Below are positions 18,791-28,358 of a stretch of 64,000 bases of DNA, in pieces. Numbering within the stretch: the stretch's first letter is position 1; each line of letters opens with the position of its first letter. Made by a program: the position numbers and the translations under genes. The notes beneath the pieces are model-generated. The model did no database searches. It had not been told where the DNA came from and saw only the letters and a program-made list of their open reading frames with translations. Source of the DNA: Paraburkholderia adhaesiva (GTDB lineage: Bacteria; Pseudomonadota; Gammaproteobacteria; Burkholderiales; Burkholderiaceae); the NCBI RefSeq assembly GCF_021390575.1, contig NZ_JAJEJQ010000001.1:1650501-1714500 (forward strand), given 5' to 3'.

Positions 18791-19570
18791 ATGACCTTGA
18801 AGAAAACCCGTCTGTGGGTGTTGCTGGCTGCGTGCGCAGCTGCGCCCGCCTTCGCGCAGAACATCGCCGTCGTGAACGGCACGCCGATTCCCAAAGCGCG
18901 CGCCACCGCGCTCGTCGACCAACTCGTGCGTCAAGGCCAGCAAGATTCGCCGCAACTGCAGATGGCGGTTCGTGAAGAGCTCGTGAACCGCGAAATCCTG
19001 ATGCAGGAAGCGATCCGCCAGGGCATCCCGAACCTTCCGGACGTGAAGGCGCAAATCGCAGTGGCCCAGCAGACTGTCGTGCTGCGCGCGCTGATCGAAA
19101 ATTTCGTCAAGAACAACCAGCCGACCGACGCCGACGTGAAGGCGCGTTACGAGCAGCTGGCGAAGGATGCAGGCGGTAGCGAATACCATCTTCACCACAT
19201 CCTCGTGGACAACGAGCAGCAGGCCAAAGACCTGATCGCGAAGATCAAGGCCGGCGCAAGCTTCGAAGATCTCGCGAAGCAGTACTCGAAGGATCCGGGC
19301 TCGGCAAAGAACGGCGGCGATCTCGACTGGTCGAACCCGAAGGCCTTCGTGCCGGAATTCGCCGATGCAGCAACGCATCTGCAGAAAGGCCAGATGACCA
19401 GCACGCCGGTGCAAACGCAGTTCGGCTGGCACATCATCCGCGTGGACGACATCCGTCCGGTCACGCCGCCGCCGCTCGAACAGGTGCGCGCGCAGATCGT
19501 GCAGCAGATGCAGCAGGAGAAGCTGCAGGCATTCGAAGAAAATCTGCGCAAGCAGGCGAAGATCCAGTAA
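18791..19570 (+). CDS. Periplasmic parvulin-type peptidyl-prolyl isomerase
   Basis: This 259-residue protein has a clear signal peptide ending AAPAFA-Q near residue 22, a SurA/PrsA-like N-terminal helical region, and a PpiC domain. The domain is marked by YHLHHILVDNEQQAKDLIAKI, FEDLAKQYSKDPGSAKNGGDL and TQFGWHIIRVDDIR. It should act on extracytoplasmic protein folding. AGGA lies 8 bases before the ATG. A -10-like TATAGT at 18764-18769 may give it its own promoter, although the -35 is not convincing. A strong terminator follows. Confidence 0.93.
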   Translation: MTLKKTRLWVLLAACAAAPAFAQNIAVVNGTPIPKARATALVDQLVRQGQQDSPQLQMAVREELVNREILMQEAIRQGIPNLPDVKAQIAVAQQTVVLRALIENFVKNNQPTDADVKARYEQLAKDAGGSEYHLHHILVDNEQQAKDLIAKIKAGASFEDLAKQYSKDPGSAKNGGDLDWSNPKAFVPEFADAATHLQKGQMTSTPVQTQFGWHIIRVDDIRPVTPPPLEQVRAQIVQQMQQEKLQAFEENLRKQAKIQ

Positions 19571-19594
19571 CACGCGCGTCGTGTTGCTGTCATG

Positions 19595-19628
19595 AAAACC
19601 CCGCGACTTGTGTAAAGCGCGGGGTTTT
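19595..19628 (+). terminator. Rho-independent terminator after the parvulin gene
   Basis: An 11-bp perfect stem (AAAACCCCGCG with its complement) and a 12-nt loop end in five T residues. It closes the selO-to-ppiC cluster 24 bp after its last stop. It also marks the left boundary of the accessory-looking insert. Confidence 0.9.
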
Positions 19629-19703
19629 TCTTTGGTCGGCCGTTGCGCGCAACATCGATCAATCGGCCGCCACGTTCGCGCACCACAAGCAATCAACCAG
19701 CGA

Positions 19704-20945
19704 TCAAACCGCGCCGGATCCGCATTGCGGAGAATCGTAGTCCTCGACAAAAAAGCGCCGCCGGGCTGCTTCGTCGGACGGCGTCTCCGGTCCCAGACCC
19801 GGGAAATCGGGCGCGCGGTCCGGTTCCTTCGCGAAGCACGGCAGGATGCGGGCTCTACGTGCGTCGGCGACCGGGCCTCGTTCGTAAATCAACTGTGTGA
19901 GCCAGTCCTCCACCCGGTGTAGCGCGCCATAGTACTGGTCGTGCTGCCCGGCGTACGCGTGTGCGGCGGCAGACCAGTCGTCTGTGCCAAGCAAGCCGTC
20001 GCGCAGTACCCGGACGTCCCTCAGTGTCAGCGACAACCCGCAGCCCCACGATGGATCACTTGCCGCGGCCGCATCACCGATCAACACCACGCCATCGTGG
20101 TACGGATGGTCGACCCAGCAGTCCGCACCGGGATAAGCCGCGAGCGGGCCGATGGCGCTGACGCGTTCATACCAGTCGCGCGGCACACCGGTGTCGACGC
20201 AAGCATCGATAAACTCACCGACATGCCGGCTGCCGCTGATGGGTTGCCGGCGCTGCACGATCCCCGTGACGAAATAGGCACGGAACCGTTGACCGCCGAT
20301 CGGAAAAAGCAGTGCCGCCTGTCCCGAGGACGGAGACACAAAGTGGTGGACCGAGTCTTCCGATGCATCCACCCCCTCTAGCAGGACACCCGCGATAACC
20401 AGCCTTCCTGCGTCCTGGTTGACGGTAAAGCCCGCGGATCTGCGCACAGTCGATCTGCGCCCGTCGGCGCCGACCACCAATCGGGCGCTCACGCGCTGCT
20501 CGCCGGAACGCGTACGCAATTGCGCGACCGGTGCGCTTCCCCGTTCGACGCCGACAAACTCGGCGCCACGAATCACGGTTGCCCCTGCGTCCTCGGCGGC
20601 GTCGAGCAGGGTTCGTTGCATCGCCGGATGATAGAAGTCCAGACAAACTGTGTGTCCTGGCGTTGTCGCCACGAGATCACGGCATTGGCCCTGCGCGGAT
20701 CCGGCGTAACGCGTCCACCCATGGACCTCGTGCGCCCCGCCTTCGCAAAGCAGGCGATCGATGCCGAGTGCGCGCGCTTCGACCACACCCCATGGCATCA
20801 TGCCCTCGCCACGCACGCGGTCTCTGAACGCGGACTCGCGCTCGACGATGAGTGTCCGAATCCCCTCGCCTGCCAGCGCACGGCCAAGAGCGGCGCCGCC
20901 AAGTCCCCCGCCCACAATGACTACGTCGTAGCATCCCTGTGTCAT
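19704..20945 (-). CDS. FAD-dependent monooxygenase (class A flavoprotein)
   Basis: This 413-residue flavoprotein has all three group-A monooxygenase fingerprints: the N-terminal dinucleotide loop GGGLGGAALGRALAGEG, the DG motif in VGADGRRSTVRRSAG, and the GD motif in GDAAAASDPSWGCGLSLTLRD. Such enzymes hydroxylate or epoxidise small aromatic or isoprenoid compounds using NAD(P)H and O2; the substrate is unknown. GGAGGT lies 6 bases before the ATG at 20945, so the longer frame to 21032 is rejected. It faces away from the DMT transporter across a 562-bp gap. Confidence 0.88.
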   Translation of the reverse strand: MTQGCYDVVIVGGGLGGAALGRALAGEGIRTLIVERESAFRDRVRGEGMMPWGVVEARALGIDRLLCEGGAHEVHGWTRYAGSAQGQCRDLVATTPGHTVCLDFYHPAMQRTLLDAAEDAGATVIRGAEFVGVERGSAPVAQLRTRSGEQRVSARLVVGADGRRSTVRRSAGFTVNQDAGRLVIAGVLLEGVDASEDSVHHFVSPSSGQAALLFPIGGQRFRAYFVTGIVQRRQPISGSRHVGEFIDACVDTGVPRDWYERVSAIGPLAAYPGADCWVDHPYHDGVVLIGDAAAASDPSWGCGLSLTLRDVRVLRDGLLGTDDWSAAAHAYAGQHDQYYGALHRVEDWLTQLIYERGPVADARRARILPCFAKEPDRAPDFPGLGPETPSDEAARRRFFVEDYDSPQCGSGAV

Positions 20946-21507
20946 TTGGGGACCTCCGTGCCATTTCGATGACATGTCCGCATACGTCGGCTGACGAACA
21001 TCGAACGTTTCGATAAGCGAACACAATCGCAACCCGAGGGAAACTCGAAGGCGCTAGTCGGAGTGGGTGCGATCGCAGCCATTATGCGACGCACACGTCT
21101 CGATTACACCGTGTTCAAAATTCGCGGCGATGTTTCAAAATGAAGTTCGCGGTCAGGCTGCTGAGTGACGGCACTCGTTGCTGTTCCCGGGTGTCGTCTA
21201 TAAATTGGTCAACAATGGCGGTGGAGACGACTTGATGCGGGCAATTGGTTACGGATTCTTGAAAGAGCCCTCGGCTCGCACCGGAAGCGCAGCAATTTGT
21301 CGGAGAAATAGCGCCGTGGACCAGCACCGTGCATCTTCACCTCGACATGTCCGCCTGCGGGGACCCGTTTGGTCGAACCACACCGGGATGACACGTCGAG
21401 TCGAACACCTTGCCGATCAGCCAGCGTTTGATCTTGCGGTTGTCGCTGAACCGCCGGGACAATTCGCGTGTCGCTGCTGTCGTGCGCATTCGTACTGGTG
21501 GTGACGC
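20946..21507. other. Divergent intergenic region between the monooxygenase and the DMT transporter
   Basis: This 562-bp stretch is less GC-rich than its surroundings and holds no convincing gene. Open frames of 50-108 codons here resemble nothing I know. It contains a direct repeat at 21114-21152 and a -10-like TATAAA at 21199-21204, preceded at a short 15-base spacing by TTGCTG. It probably carries divergent promoters. The AT shift fits acquired DNA. Confidence 0.5.
21114..21152. repeat. Direct repeat TTCAAAA...TTCGCGG, two copies
   Basis: TTCAAAA starts at 21114 and again at 21134 (20 bp, two helical turns apart). Each is followed by TTCGCGG, at 21121-21127 and 21146-21152. The spacing suggests a regulator binding on one face of the DNA. 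It lies in the divergent gap of the accessory insert. Confidence 0.4.
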
Positions 21508-22389
21508 ATGACCGAAGCGCGCGGCAGCCAGTTCGTCCTGCAGACGACCGCCCTCACAACGGTGGCGATGCTCGCCTTCGCGGCCAACTCCCTGCTTTGT
21601 CGGCTCGCGATGCAACGTGGGGAAATCGATCCGGTCAGCTTCGGCGGAATCAGGCTCCTCTCTGGAGCGATCACGCTCGCCGTCATCGTGAGGTTCAGAA
21701 CGGAACGGCCCGCGGCCGCAAACGCCGATTGGCTCGCCGCTGCCATGCTCTTTTCTTACGTTGCCTTCTTTTCCTTCGCGTATTTGACCTTGTCCGCCGG
21801 TACCGGAGCATTGATTCTGTTCGGCGCAGTTCAATTGACGATGTTCAGTGTCGGCCTGCGCTCCGGCGAAAAGTTCGGATCGGTAGCGTGGCTCGGTCTC
21901 GCACTGGCAGTTGCAGGACTTATCTACCTGGTGTCGCCGGGTATCGCAGCGCCGCCGTTGGTGGGCGCTGCGTCGATGGCGATCGGTGGCGTGTCATGGG
22001 GTGTGTACTCGTTGCGCGGCCGCGGCGTGGCCGACCCGCTCGCCGCCACGGCAGGAAACTTCGCGCGTGCGGCGCCGCTTGCCCTCTTGCTAAGCGTGCT
22101 TTTCATCGCCAACGCGCGCGCTCATGCGAACGAAACCGGAGTCACACTGGCGATTGTCTCCGGAGCACTCACCTCCGGCATGGGGTATGTCATCTGGTAT
22201 GCGGCGATGAGCAAGCTCACCCCTATGCGAGCCGCCACCGTGCAGTTGTCGGTGCCACTGATCGCTGCATTTGGCGGCGTGGTGTTCCTCTCGGAAGCGA
22301 TCACGCCGCGCCTGGTTGCTGCCTCAGCCTTCATTCTCGGGGGTATCGCGATGGTGCTGAGCAGCAGGTCGCCGAAACGTCGCACGTAG
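21508..22389 (+). CDS. EamA/DMT family transporter
   Basis: This 293-residue protein has about ten hydrophobic helices in two EamA repeats, typical of the drug/metabolite transporter superfamily (RhaT/YdcZ-like exporters). Recognisable segments include FAANSLLCRLAMQ in helix 1, the small-residue ALILFGAVQLTMF, and the second-repeat GMGYVIWYAAMSKLTPMRAATVQLSVPLIAAFGGVVFLSE region. Members export amino acids or metabolites. Being next to two oxygenases, it could export their product, but that is inference. The ATG at 21508 fits the start of helix 1. Confidence 0.88.
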   Translation: MTEARGSQFVLQTTALTTVAMLAFAANSLLCRLAMQRGEIDPVSFGGIRLLSGAITLAVIVRFRTERPAAANADWLAAAMLFSYVAFFSFAYLTLSAGTGALILFGAVQLTMFSVGLRSGEKFGSVAWLGLALAVAGLIYLVSPGIAAPPLVGAASMAIGGVSWGVYSLRGRGVADPLAATAGNFARAAPLALLLSVLFIANARAHANETGVTLAIVSGALTSGMGYVIWYAAMSKLTPMRAATVQLSVPLIAAFGGVVFLSEAITPRLVAASAFILGGIAMVLSSRSPKRRT

Positions 22390-22739
22390 CGTTCATGGTG
22401 CCGGTGACCCGCGAATTCGATCACCCATGGTTCTTCGCAGATTTCCGGAATGGGCTCTGTTCGGCCCACTGCCGCCCTTCGGCAGCCTGCAAGGTGCAAC
22501 GGTGGCGTGGGCAACGATGTCCGCTGACGGGCGAAGCCCCAACGCAAAACGCTGTTCGAGATGGAAGCTTCAGGCAGCGACATTTGCCAGCCGATATTCA
22601 ACGCGCATAAGGTACGAATCTGCGATGGCTCCCGGATCTGTACGAATTCGTACGGAAGACGACACAATTTCCCATCAACATTTGCTTTTGACCGAGCATG
22701 AGATCGAATGCCGTTTCGAAACCAGACCGGAAGACGCCG
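22390..22739. other. Intergenic region before the 2OG dioxygenase-like gene
   Basis: The 350 bp hold no credible gene. A small hairpin (CTGCCG, loop CCCTT, CGGCAG; 22469-22485) without a T tract may end the transporter transcript. The right half carries a GTACGAAT-based palindrome about 90 bp before the next ATG. Composition is more AT-rich than flanking core genes. Confidence 0.5.
22612..22653. promoter_or_regulatory. GTACGAAT repeat and 14-bp palindrome, candidate operator
   Basis: GTACGAATTCGTAC (22640-22653) is a perfect 14-bp palindrome, and a further half-site GTACGAAT lies at 22612-22619, 28 bp away. Two helically spaced sites before a single gene suggest a dedicated dimeric regulator. 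No regulator gene is adjacent. Confidence 0.45.
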
Positions 22740-23519
22740 ATGACCACATTGAACGACCGTCTCCCGCGCGACGGATTCGCACCGGTGAGCGCGGCGAGCG
22801 CGCACGCGCTGGCTAAATCAATGGACGAATCCGGAGTAGGTGTCCTGCACCAGATCGTGCCGCATGCAATTCTCGCGCAGATGCGAAGCTTCGTTGCCCA
22901 TCACATCGAGCAGCACGGCGGCCAGTATTTCGCCTTCGAGGGCAATGGATGGATCGGCGACACCTGCCTGCGTCCGCTATTTGAGGATGCTGGCCTGCAG
23001 GCGCTGTTGCGATGCCTTTACGACCTGAAGATGCGCACGTCGCCGCCCAGCGACCGGATTTTTCCGGTCCTGCGCGTGCTGACCGGCACGCATGGTCTAC
23101 GACATGCGAACAACTTTCACTTCGACTCGTACGTCGTAACCGTATTGCTGCCGGTTCAGATCCCCAACGGCCTCGATGAACCCCCAGGCGACCTGGTCAT
23201 GTTTCCGAATATGCGCGATGCGAGGCGCTTTGCGGTCGTCAACATCCTTGAAAAACTGCTGGTAGAGAATCTGCTGAAACGGATTTGGCGTACGCCACGC
23301 GTGCAGCGTTGGCGATCGGCGAAAATCGTGCCGCTGACGCCGGGCAATCTCTACTTCTTCTGGGGCATGCGCTCGCTGCATGCGAATCAGGCCTGTCTGC
23401 CTGGCAGCGTGCGCTGCACTGCATTGCTGCATTTTGGCGATCCACACGAGTGCAGTGTGTTTAAACGTGTCTCCCAAAGATTGCACGTAATGAGACTGCG
23501 GCGCATGGCGCGGGATTAG
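22740..23519 (+). CDS. Putative 2-oxoglutarate/Fe(II)-dependent dioxygenase-like protein
   Basis: I do not recognise the family by name, but the 259-residue protein has the 2OG-Fe(II) facial triad pattern: H127-x-D129 in FHFDSYVVTVLLP, distal H214 in RSLHANQ, and R225 eleven residues later as the likely 2OG anchor. LTPGNLYFFWGMRSLH is typical of the last jelly-roll strands. A helical insert (LEKLLVENLLKRIWRTP) lies between the metal half-sites. GGAAGA precedes the ATG at 22740 by about 7 bases; an in-frame ATG at 22698 has no ribosome site. Substrate unknown. Confidence 0.65.
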   Translation: MTTLNDRLPRDGFAPVSAASAHALAKSMDESGVGVLHQIVPHAILAQMRSFVAHHIEQHGGQYFAFEGNGWIGDTCLRPLFEDAGLQALLRCLYDLKMRTSPPSDRIFPVLRVLTGTHGLRHANNFHFDSYVVTVLLPVQIPNGLDEPPGDLVMFPNMRDARRFAVVNILEKLLVENLLKRIWRTPRVQRWRSAKIVPLTPGNLYFFWGMRSLHANQACLPGSVRCTALLHFGDPHECSVFKRVSQRLHVMRLRRMARD

Positions 23520-23704
23520 CGCTTACGCAATAAGCCTGAATGACCGCAACGGTCGATGACGGGACAGGCAGCATCGGCGGCGGATGTCTCTTGTCCGGGC
23601 GGAGGCACCGCTCGAATTTTCATGTGGATGACCAGGCGAAATGCGGTAGAGGGACGACTACGGCCTGCCCATCGGCGGTCTCCCCGGAAATCCGCGAAGA
23701 ATAA

Positions 23705-23732
23705 AAAAAGCCGGCCCGAAGGCCGGCTTTTT
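23705..23732. terminator. Bidirectional terminator between the dioxygenase-like gene and purL
   Basis: A 12-bp stem (AAAAAGCCGGCC with its complement) closed by a CGAA tetraloop has A/T runs on both sides. It can therefore stop the convergent transcripts of both neighbours. It forms the right boundary of the accessory-looking insert. Confidence 0.9.
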
Positions 23733-23761
23733 CACGTGTACCGATCGAAGCGGAATGCGCC

Positions 23762-26700
23762 TTAACCGACCCACTTGCGCGCATTGCGGAACGCGCGCAT
23801 CCACGGGCTCGCTTCGCCCCAGGCTTCCGGATGCCAGCTCATCGTCACCGTGCGCTGCACGCGCTCGCTGTGCGGCATCAGCACCGTGAAGCGGCCATCG
23901 GGCGTCGTCACCGACGTGATGCCCTGCGGCGAGCCATTCGGGTTGAACGGATAGCGCTCGGTCGCCGCGCCGTGGTGGTCGACGTAACGCATCGCCACCG
24001 CAACCTTCGAGAGATCGCCTTGCTGCGAGAAGTCCGCGAAGCCTTCGCCGTGCGCAACCGCCACCGGAATGCGCGAACCTTCCATGCCTGCGAAGAAGAT
24101 CGACGGTGAGCTTTCCACTTCGACGAGCGAGTAACGCGCCTCGAACTGCTCCGACTTGTTGCGCGTGAACTTCGGCCAGGCGTCGGCGCCAGGGATCATC
24201 GAAGCGAGGCTCGACATCATCTGGCAGCCGTTACAGATGCCAAGCGCGAACGTGTCCTGACGCGCGAAGAAGGCCGCGAACATACCGGCGAGCTTCGCGT
24301 TGAAGCGGATCGTCTTTGCCCAGCCCTCGCCCGCGCCCAGCACGTCGCCATACGAGAAGCCGCCACACGCCACCGCGCCCGCGAAGTCAGCGAGCGTGGC
24401 GCGCCCTTCGAGCAGGTCGCTCATGTGGACGTCGTGCGCGTCGAAGCCCGAGCGATCGAACGCGTACGCGGTTTCGAGGTGCGAATTCACGCCCTGCTCC
24501 CGCAGGATCGCCACACGCGGACGCGAACCCGTCGCGATGAACGGAGCCGCAATGTCGTCAGCCGGATCGAACGTCACATGCGGCTGCATGCCCGGATCGG
24601 CGGCGTCGAGGAGCGCGTCGTATTCGGCGTCGGCGCAGGCCGGGTTGTCGCGCAGACGCGCGATGCGCCAGCTCACTTCGCTCCACGCGCGCTGCAGTTC
24701 GGCGCGCGGCGCTTCGTAGATGCGCTTCGCGTCGCGGTAGATTTCGACCGCGTCACGGTTGTTCAACTGACCGACGACGTGCGAGCACGCCGACAGGCCA
24801 TACTGGCGCAGCACGGCGAACACGGCATCGCGCTGCTGGGTCGGCACCTGGATCACAGCGCCGAGTTCTTCGGCGAACAGCGCACGCAGCGTGCGGTCTT
24901 CGCGGCGGCCGCTCGTCTGCTTCGCCCAGTCCTTCGCGTCGCCGTAATCGGATTCGTGCTCGGTGTCGAGCGTCAGCATGTCGACGTTCAGCGACACGCC
25001 AACGTGACCCGCAAACGCCATTTCGCAGATAGTCGCCCACAGGCCGCCGTCCGAGCGGTCGTGGTACGCGAGCAGTTGCTCGTTCGCGTTGAGTTGCTGG
25101 ATCGCGGTGAAGAAGTGCTTGAGGTCCTCTGCGCTATCGACGTCGGGCACCGCGTCGCCGACCTGCTGGGTGACCTGCGCGAAGATGCTGCCGCCGAGGC
25201 GGTTCTTGCCGCGGCCCAGGTCGATCGCGATGAGCACCGACTCGCCCACTTCATCGACACGGCGCAGTTGCGGCGTGAGATGGCGGCGCACGTCCTCGAC
25301 CGGCGCGAACGCCGAGATGATGAGCGACACTGGCGCTACGACTTCCTTCGCGACACCCTGATCGTTCCACTTGGTGCGCATCGACAGCGAATCCTTGCCG
25401 ACCGGAATGCCGATACCGAGCGCCGGGCACAGCTCCATGCCGATCGCCTTCACGGTGTCGTAGAGCGCGGCGTCTTCGCCGGGCGCACCGCACGCGGCCA
25501 TCCAGTTCGCCGAGAGCTTGAGCTTGTCGAGCGACGCGATCGGTGCGCTCGCAATGTTCGTGATCGCCTCGCCGACGGCCATGCGGCCCGACGCCGGCGC
25601 GTCGATCACGGCGAGCGGCGTGCGCTCGCCCATCGTCATCGCTTCGCCCTTGTAGCCTGCGTAGTCGAGCGCCGTAACGGCGCAGTCCGCGACGGGCACC
25701 TGCCACGGGCCGACCATCTGGTCGCGCACAGTCGTGCCGCCGACCGAACGGTCACCGATCGTGATGAGGAAGGACTTGCTGCCGACCGTCGGATGACGCA
25801 GCACGCTCTTCGCGACTTCGTCGAACGACACGCCGGTTACCTCGACGGGAATGAGCGGCGTGCTCGCGTGCTCGACGTCGCGGTGCATGCGCGGCGGCTT
25901 GCCGAGCAGGATGTCCATCGGCATGTCGACCGGCTGGTGGTTGCCGTTCGCGGCGAGCGCCTTTTCGTCGGTGTCGATCAGTTTCAGTTCGCGCTCGGCC
26001 GTCGCGACGCCGACCACGGCGAACGGGCAGCGTTCGCGCTCGCAGATCGCTTCGAACATCGGCAGATCCGCGGGCGAGATCGCGAGGACATAACGCTCCT
26101 GCGACTCGTTCGACCAGATTTCACGCGGCGACAGACCCGACTCTTCGAGTTGCACGTTGCGCAGTTCGAAACGCGCGCCCTTGTCTGCGCCATCGACGAG
26201 TTCGGGGAACGCGTTCGAGAGGCCGCCCGCGCCGACGTCGTGAATGGAGAGGATTGGGTTGCCCTCGCCGAGTTGCCAGCAGGAGTTGATGACTTCCTGC
26301 GCACGGCGCTCGATTTCGGGGTTACCGCGCTGGACCGAATCGAAGTCGAGTTCGGCGGTGTTCGTGCCGGTGGCCATCGAGCTGGCCGCGCCGCCGCCCA
26401 TGCCGATGCGCATGCCCGGGCCGCCGATCTGGATCAGCAGCGAGCCCTCGGGAAGATCGTGCTTGTGCGTGTGCTGCGCGCTGATGTTGCCGATGCCGCC
26501 CGCGATCATGATCGGCTTGTGATAGCCGCGCACGGTGCCGGCGACGTTCTGCTCGTAGACGCGGAAGTAGCCGCCGAGGTTCGGGCGGCCGAATTCGTTG
26601 TTGAACGCGGCGCCGCCGAGCGGGCCGTCGATCATGATCGAAAGCGGCGACGCGATGCGGTCCGGACGGCCGTAAGCCTGGGCTTCGTCGGCGGGATTGC

Positions 26701-27838
26701 GGTGCGCGAGCGGTGTGGCGTTGTCGCGGGCGTTTTCCCACACTTCGCGCGCGTCCGGCAGTTCGAGGTTCGACACCGTGAAGCCCGTGAGACCGGCCTT
26801 CGGACGTGCACCGCGGCCCGTCGCGCCTTCGTCGCGGATTTCACCGCCCGCGCCCGTCGCGGCGCCCGGGAACGGCGAGATCGCCGTCGGGTGGTTGTGC
26901 GTCTCCACCTTCATCAGCGTGTGCGTGAGTTCGGTGTGACGGCCGTATTGCTCGCCCGGCGCGTTCGCGGCGCCCGCCTTGCGCGGGAACCAGCGTTCAG
27001 CGACCGCGCCTTCCATGATCGACGAGTTGTCCGAGTACGCGACGATCGTGCCTTGCGGACTGATCTTCTCGGTGTTGCGGATCATCGCGAAGAGCGAGAG
27101 GTCCTGCTCCTTGCCGTCGATGGTCCAGCTCGCGTTGAAGATCTTGTGGCGGCAGTGCTCGCTGTTGGCCTGCGCGAACATCATGAGTTCGACGTCCGTC
27201 GGGTTGCGTTCGAGCTTCGTGAACGCGTCGACGAGATAGTCGATTTCGTCGTCCGCGAGCGCGAGGCCCAGTTCGCCGTTCGCGGTCTCAAGCGCCTTGC
27301 GGCCGTGGCCCAGCACGTCCACGGTCTGCATCGGCCGTTCGGGCAGCACGTCGAAGAGGTGGTGCGCCGCGTCGCGCGAAGCCGCCACGCTTTCCGTCAT
27401 GCGGTCGTGCAGCGCCGCCGCGACCGCGTCGCGTGCTTCATCGGACAGCGTCTTCTTGCCGCCCAGCAGGCCCGTTTTCAGCACAACCGTGTATTCGACC
27501 CCGCGCTCGATGCGACGCACCTGTTCGAGACCGCAGTGGTGCGCAATGTCGGTGGCCTTGCTTGCCCACGGCGACACCGTGCCAAAGCGCGGCACGACGA
27601 GGAACGTCATCACGCTGCCTCGCTCGGCCGGCGCCGCGAACGGCGCGCCGTAGTGCATCAGCGCCTCGATCTTCGCGCTGTCCTCAGCGGTGAGCGGCGC
27701 GGCCGAATTGACGAAATGCAGATACTGACCGTGCACGCCGACGATGTTGGCGTCGATACGCTGAAGCGTTTCGAGCAGGCGGGTCTGACGGAAGTCGGAG
27801 AGGGCCGAAGCACCGGGGAAGCACGAGAAGTGGGCCAT
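23762..27838 (-). CDS. purL: Phosphoribosylformylglycinamidine synthase (single-chain)
   Basis: This 1358-residue enzyme makes FGAM from FGAR, glutamine and ATP in purine synthesis. It is the large proteobacterial form, with an N-terminal PurS-like domain, a synthase core and a C-terminal glutaminase. [17 protein letters not shown] and [28 protein letters not shown] are core signatures. The class I glutaminase nucleophile is in [10 protein letters not shown], and the His/Glu pair lies in [10 protein letters not shown]. The start at 27838 ([10 protein letters not shown]) matches homologues. A TATAAT -10 lies 134 bp upstream. Confidence 0.97.
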   Translation of the reverse strand: MAHFSCFPGASALSDFRQTRLLETLQRIDANIVGVHGQYLHFVNSAAPLTAEDSAKIEALMHYGAPFAAPAERGSVMTFLVVPRFGTVSPWASKATDIAHHCGLEQVRRIERGVEYTVVLKTGLLGGKKTLSDEARDAVAAALHDRMTESVAASRDAAHHLFDVLPERPMQTVDVLGHGRKALETANGELGLALADDEIDYLVDAFTKLERNPTDVELMMFAQANSEHCRHKIFNASWTIDGKEQDLSLFAMIRNTEKISPQGTIVAYSDNSSIMEGAVAERWFPRKAGAANAPGEQYGRHTELTHTLMKVETHNHPTAISPFPGAATGAGGEIRDEGATGRGARPKAGLTGFTVSNLELPDAREVWENARDNATPLAHRNPADEAQAYGRPDRIASPLSIMIDGPLGGAAFNNEFGRPNLGGYFRVYEQNVAGTVRGYHKPIMIAGGIGNISAQHTHKHDLPEGSLLIQIGGPGMRIGMGGGAASSMATGTNTAELDFDSVQRGNPEIERRAQEVINSCWQLGEGNPILSIHDVGAGGLSNAFPELVDGADKGARFELRNVQLEESGLSPREIWSNESQERYVLAISPADLPMFEAICERERCPFAVVGVATAERELKLIDTDEKALAANGNHQPVDMPMDILLGKPPRMHRDVEHASTPLIPVEVTGVSFDEVAKSVLRHPTVGSKSFLITIGDRSVGGTTVRDQMVGPWQVPVADCAVTALDYAGYKGEAMTMGERTPLAVIDAPASGRMAVGEAITNIASAPIASLDKLKLSANWMAACGAPGEDAALYDTVKAIGMELCPALGIGIPVGKDSLSMRTKWNDQGVAKEVVAPVSLIISAFAPVEDVRRHLTPQLRRVDEVGESVLIAIDLGRGKNRLGGSIFAQVTQQVGDAVPDVDSAEDLKHFFTAIQQLNANEQLLAYHDRSDGGLWATICEMAFAGHVGVSLNVDMLTLDTEHESDYGDAKDWAKQTSGRREDRTLRALFAEELGAVIQVPTQQRDAVFAVLRQYGLSACSHVVGQLNNRDAVEIYRDAKRIYEAPRAELQRAWSEVSWRIARLRDNPACADAEYDALLDAADPGMQPHVTFDPADDIAAPFIATGSRPRVAILREQGVNSHLETAYAFDRSGFDAHDVHMSDLLEGRATLADFAGAVACGGFSYGDVLGAGEGWAKTIRFNAKLAGMFAAFFARQDTFALGICNGCQMMSSLASMIPGADAWPKFTRNKSEQFEARYSLVEVESSPSIFFAGMEGSRIPVAVAHGEGFADFSQQGDLSKVAVAMRYVDHHGAATERYPFNPNGSPQGITSVTTPDGRFTVLMPHSERVQRTVTMSWHPEAWGEASPWMRAFRNARKWVG

Positions 27839-27971
27839 GGACTGGGGCGTTGCGTCGAAGTTGCGTCGAAGATTCGTCTGAGTTGCGTCGCGGAATTCGC
27901 CTCGCGTGGCAGCAATCGCACAAAGGCGATGCCTCGCGCGTGGGGGCGACATCAGACGAAAGGGAGACCGC

Positions 27972-27977
27972 GATTAT
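27972..27977 (-). promoter_or_regulatory. Consensus -10 element for purL
   Basis: The minus strand reads TATAAT at 27977 to 27972. The -35 region around 27995-28000 is poor (CAGTCC), so an activator or extended contacts may be needed. It is the only perfect -10 in the gap. Confidence 0.45.
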
Positions 27978-28224
27978 ACCCCGGAAGGGCCGTCTGGACT
28001 GCGCCCCGGGGCCCGTTTGCACGCAGAACGCACTCGCGCACGGACGCACCCTGCGTGCGAGCCTCCGGGCCGCCGCGCGCCACGATGGCGCGGGATACGC
28101 GCCGGAAACACGCCCACGCCCAGTTGGGGCGCGGCGCACGCTCGTGCAACCAGGCACCGCACCGCCCGGCTCCGCCGACGCAGCACATCCTACGCAATCT
28201 GCAAATTCTCCAACAAGGCCGATG

Positions 28225-28252
28225 GTGAACGGCCCGGTTTGGCTGCTATCAT
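28225..28252 (+). promoter_or_regulatory. Candidate promoter for the DadA-like gene
   Basis: A -10 TATCAT (28247-28252, five of six consensus bases) has GTGAAC (28225-28230) 16 bases upstream. The same GCTATCATTGCGC string occurs before mscL (62468-62480), which supports real -10 use in this genome. Confidence 0.4.
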
Positions 28253-28358
28253 TGCGCGTTTCACACGATCGGCTCGCAAATATGCGCGCCGCACGCCCTA
28301 CCCCCGGCACGGCGCCCATTTCCCGTCGGCGCGCCGCCTGCCTGCAGATCGTATCGTC

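Larger units (their letters stand above)
27839..28358. other. Divergent intergenic region between purL and the DadA-like gene
   Basis: The 520-bp gap has no convincing gene; open frames across it are GC-driven. It carries promoter-like elements for both neighbours. A long leader (about 125 nt) would precede purL if the TATAAT element is used. I found no recognisable PurR box or purine riboswitch. Confidence 0.5.

Noticed and set aside
21115..21327. A 70-codon minus-strand frame in the divergent gap
   Set aside because: It has no ribosome site, no recognisable domain, and only weak promoter-like sequence nearby; it cannot be supported as a gene.
24425..28228. A 1267-codon open frame on the plus strand opposite purL
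   Set aside because: It is antisense to an unmistakable purL, is extremely rich in Arg, Val and Asp as expected for a GC-rich shadow frame, and matches no known protein.
27839..28358. PurR box or purine riboswitch before purL
   Set aside because: I searched the gap for an ACGCAAACGTTT-like box and for riboswitch core pairing and saw neither.
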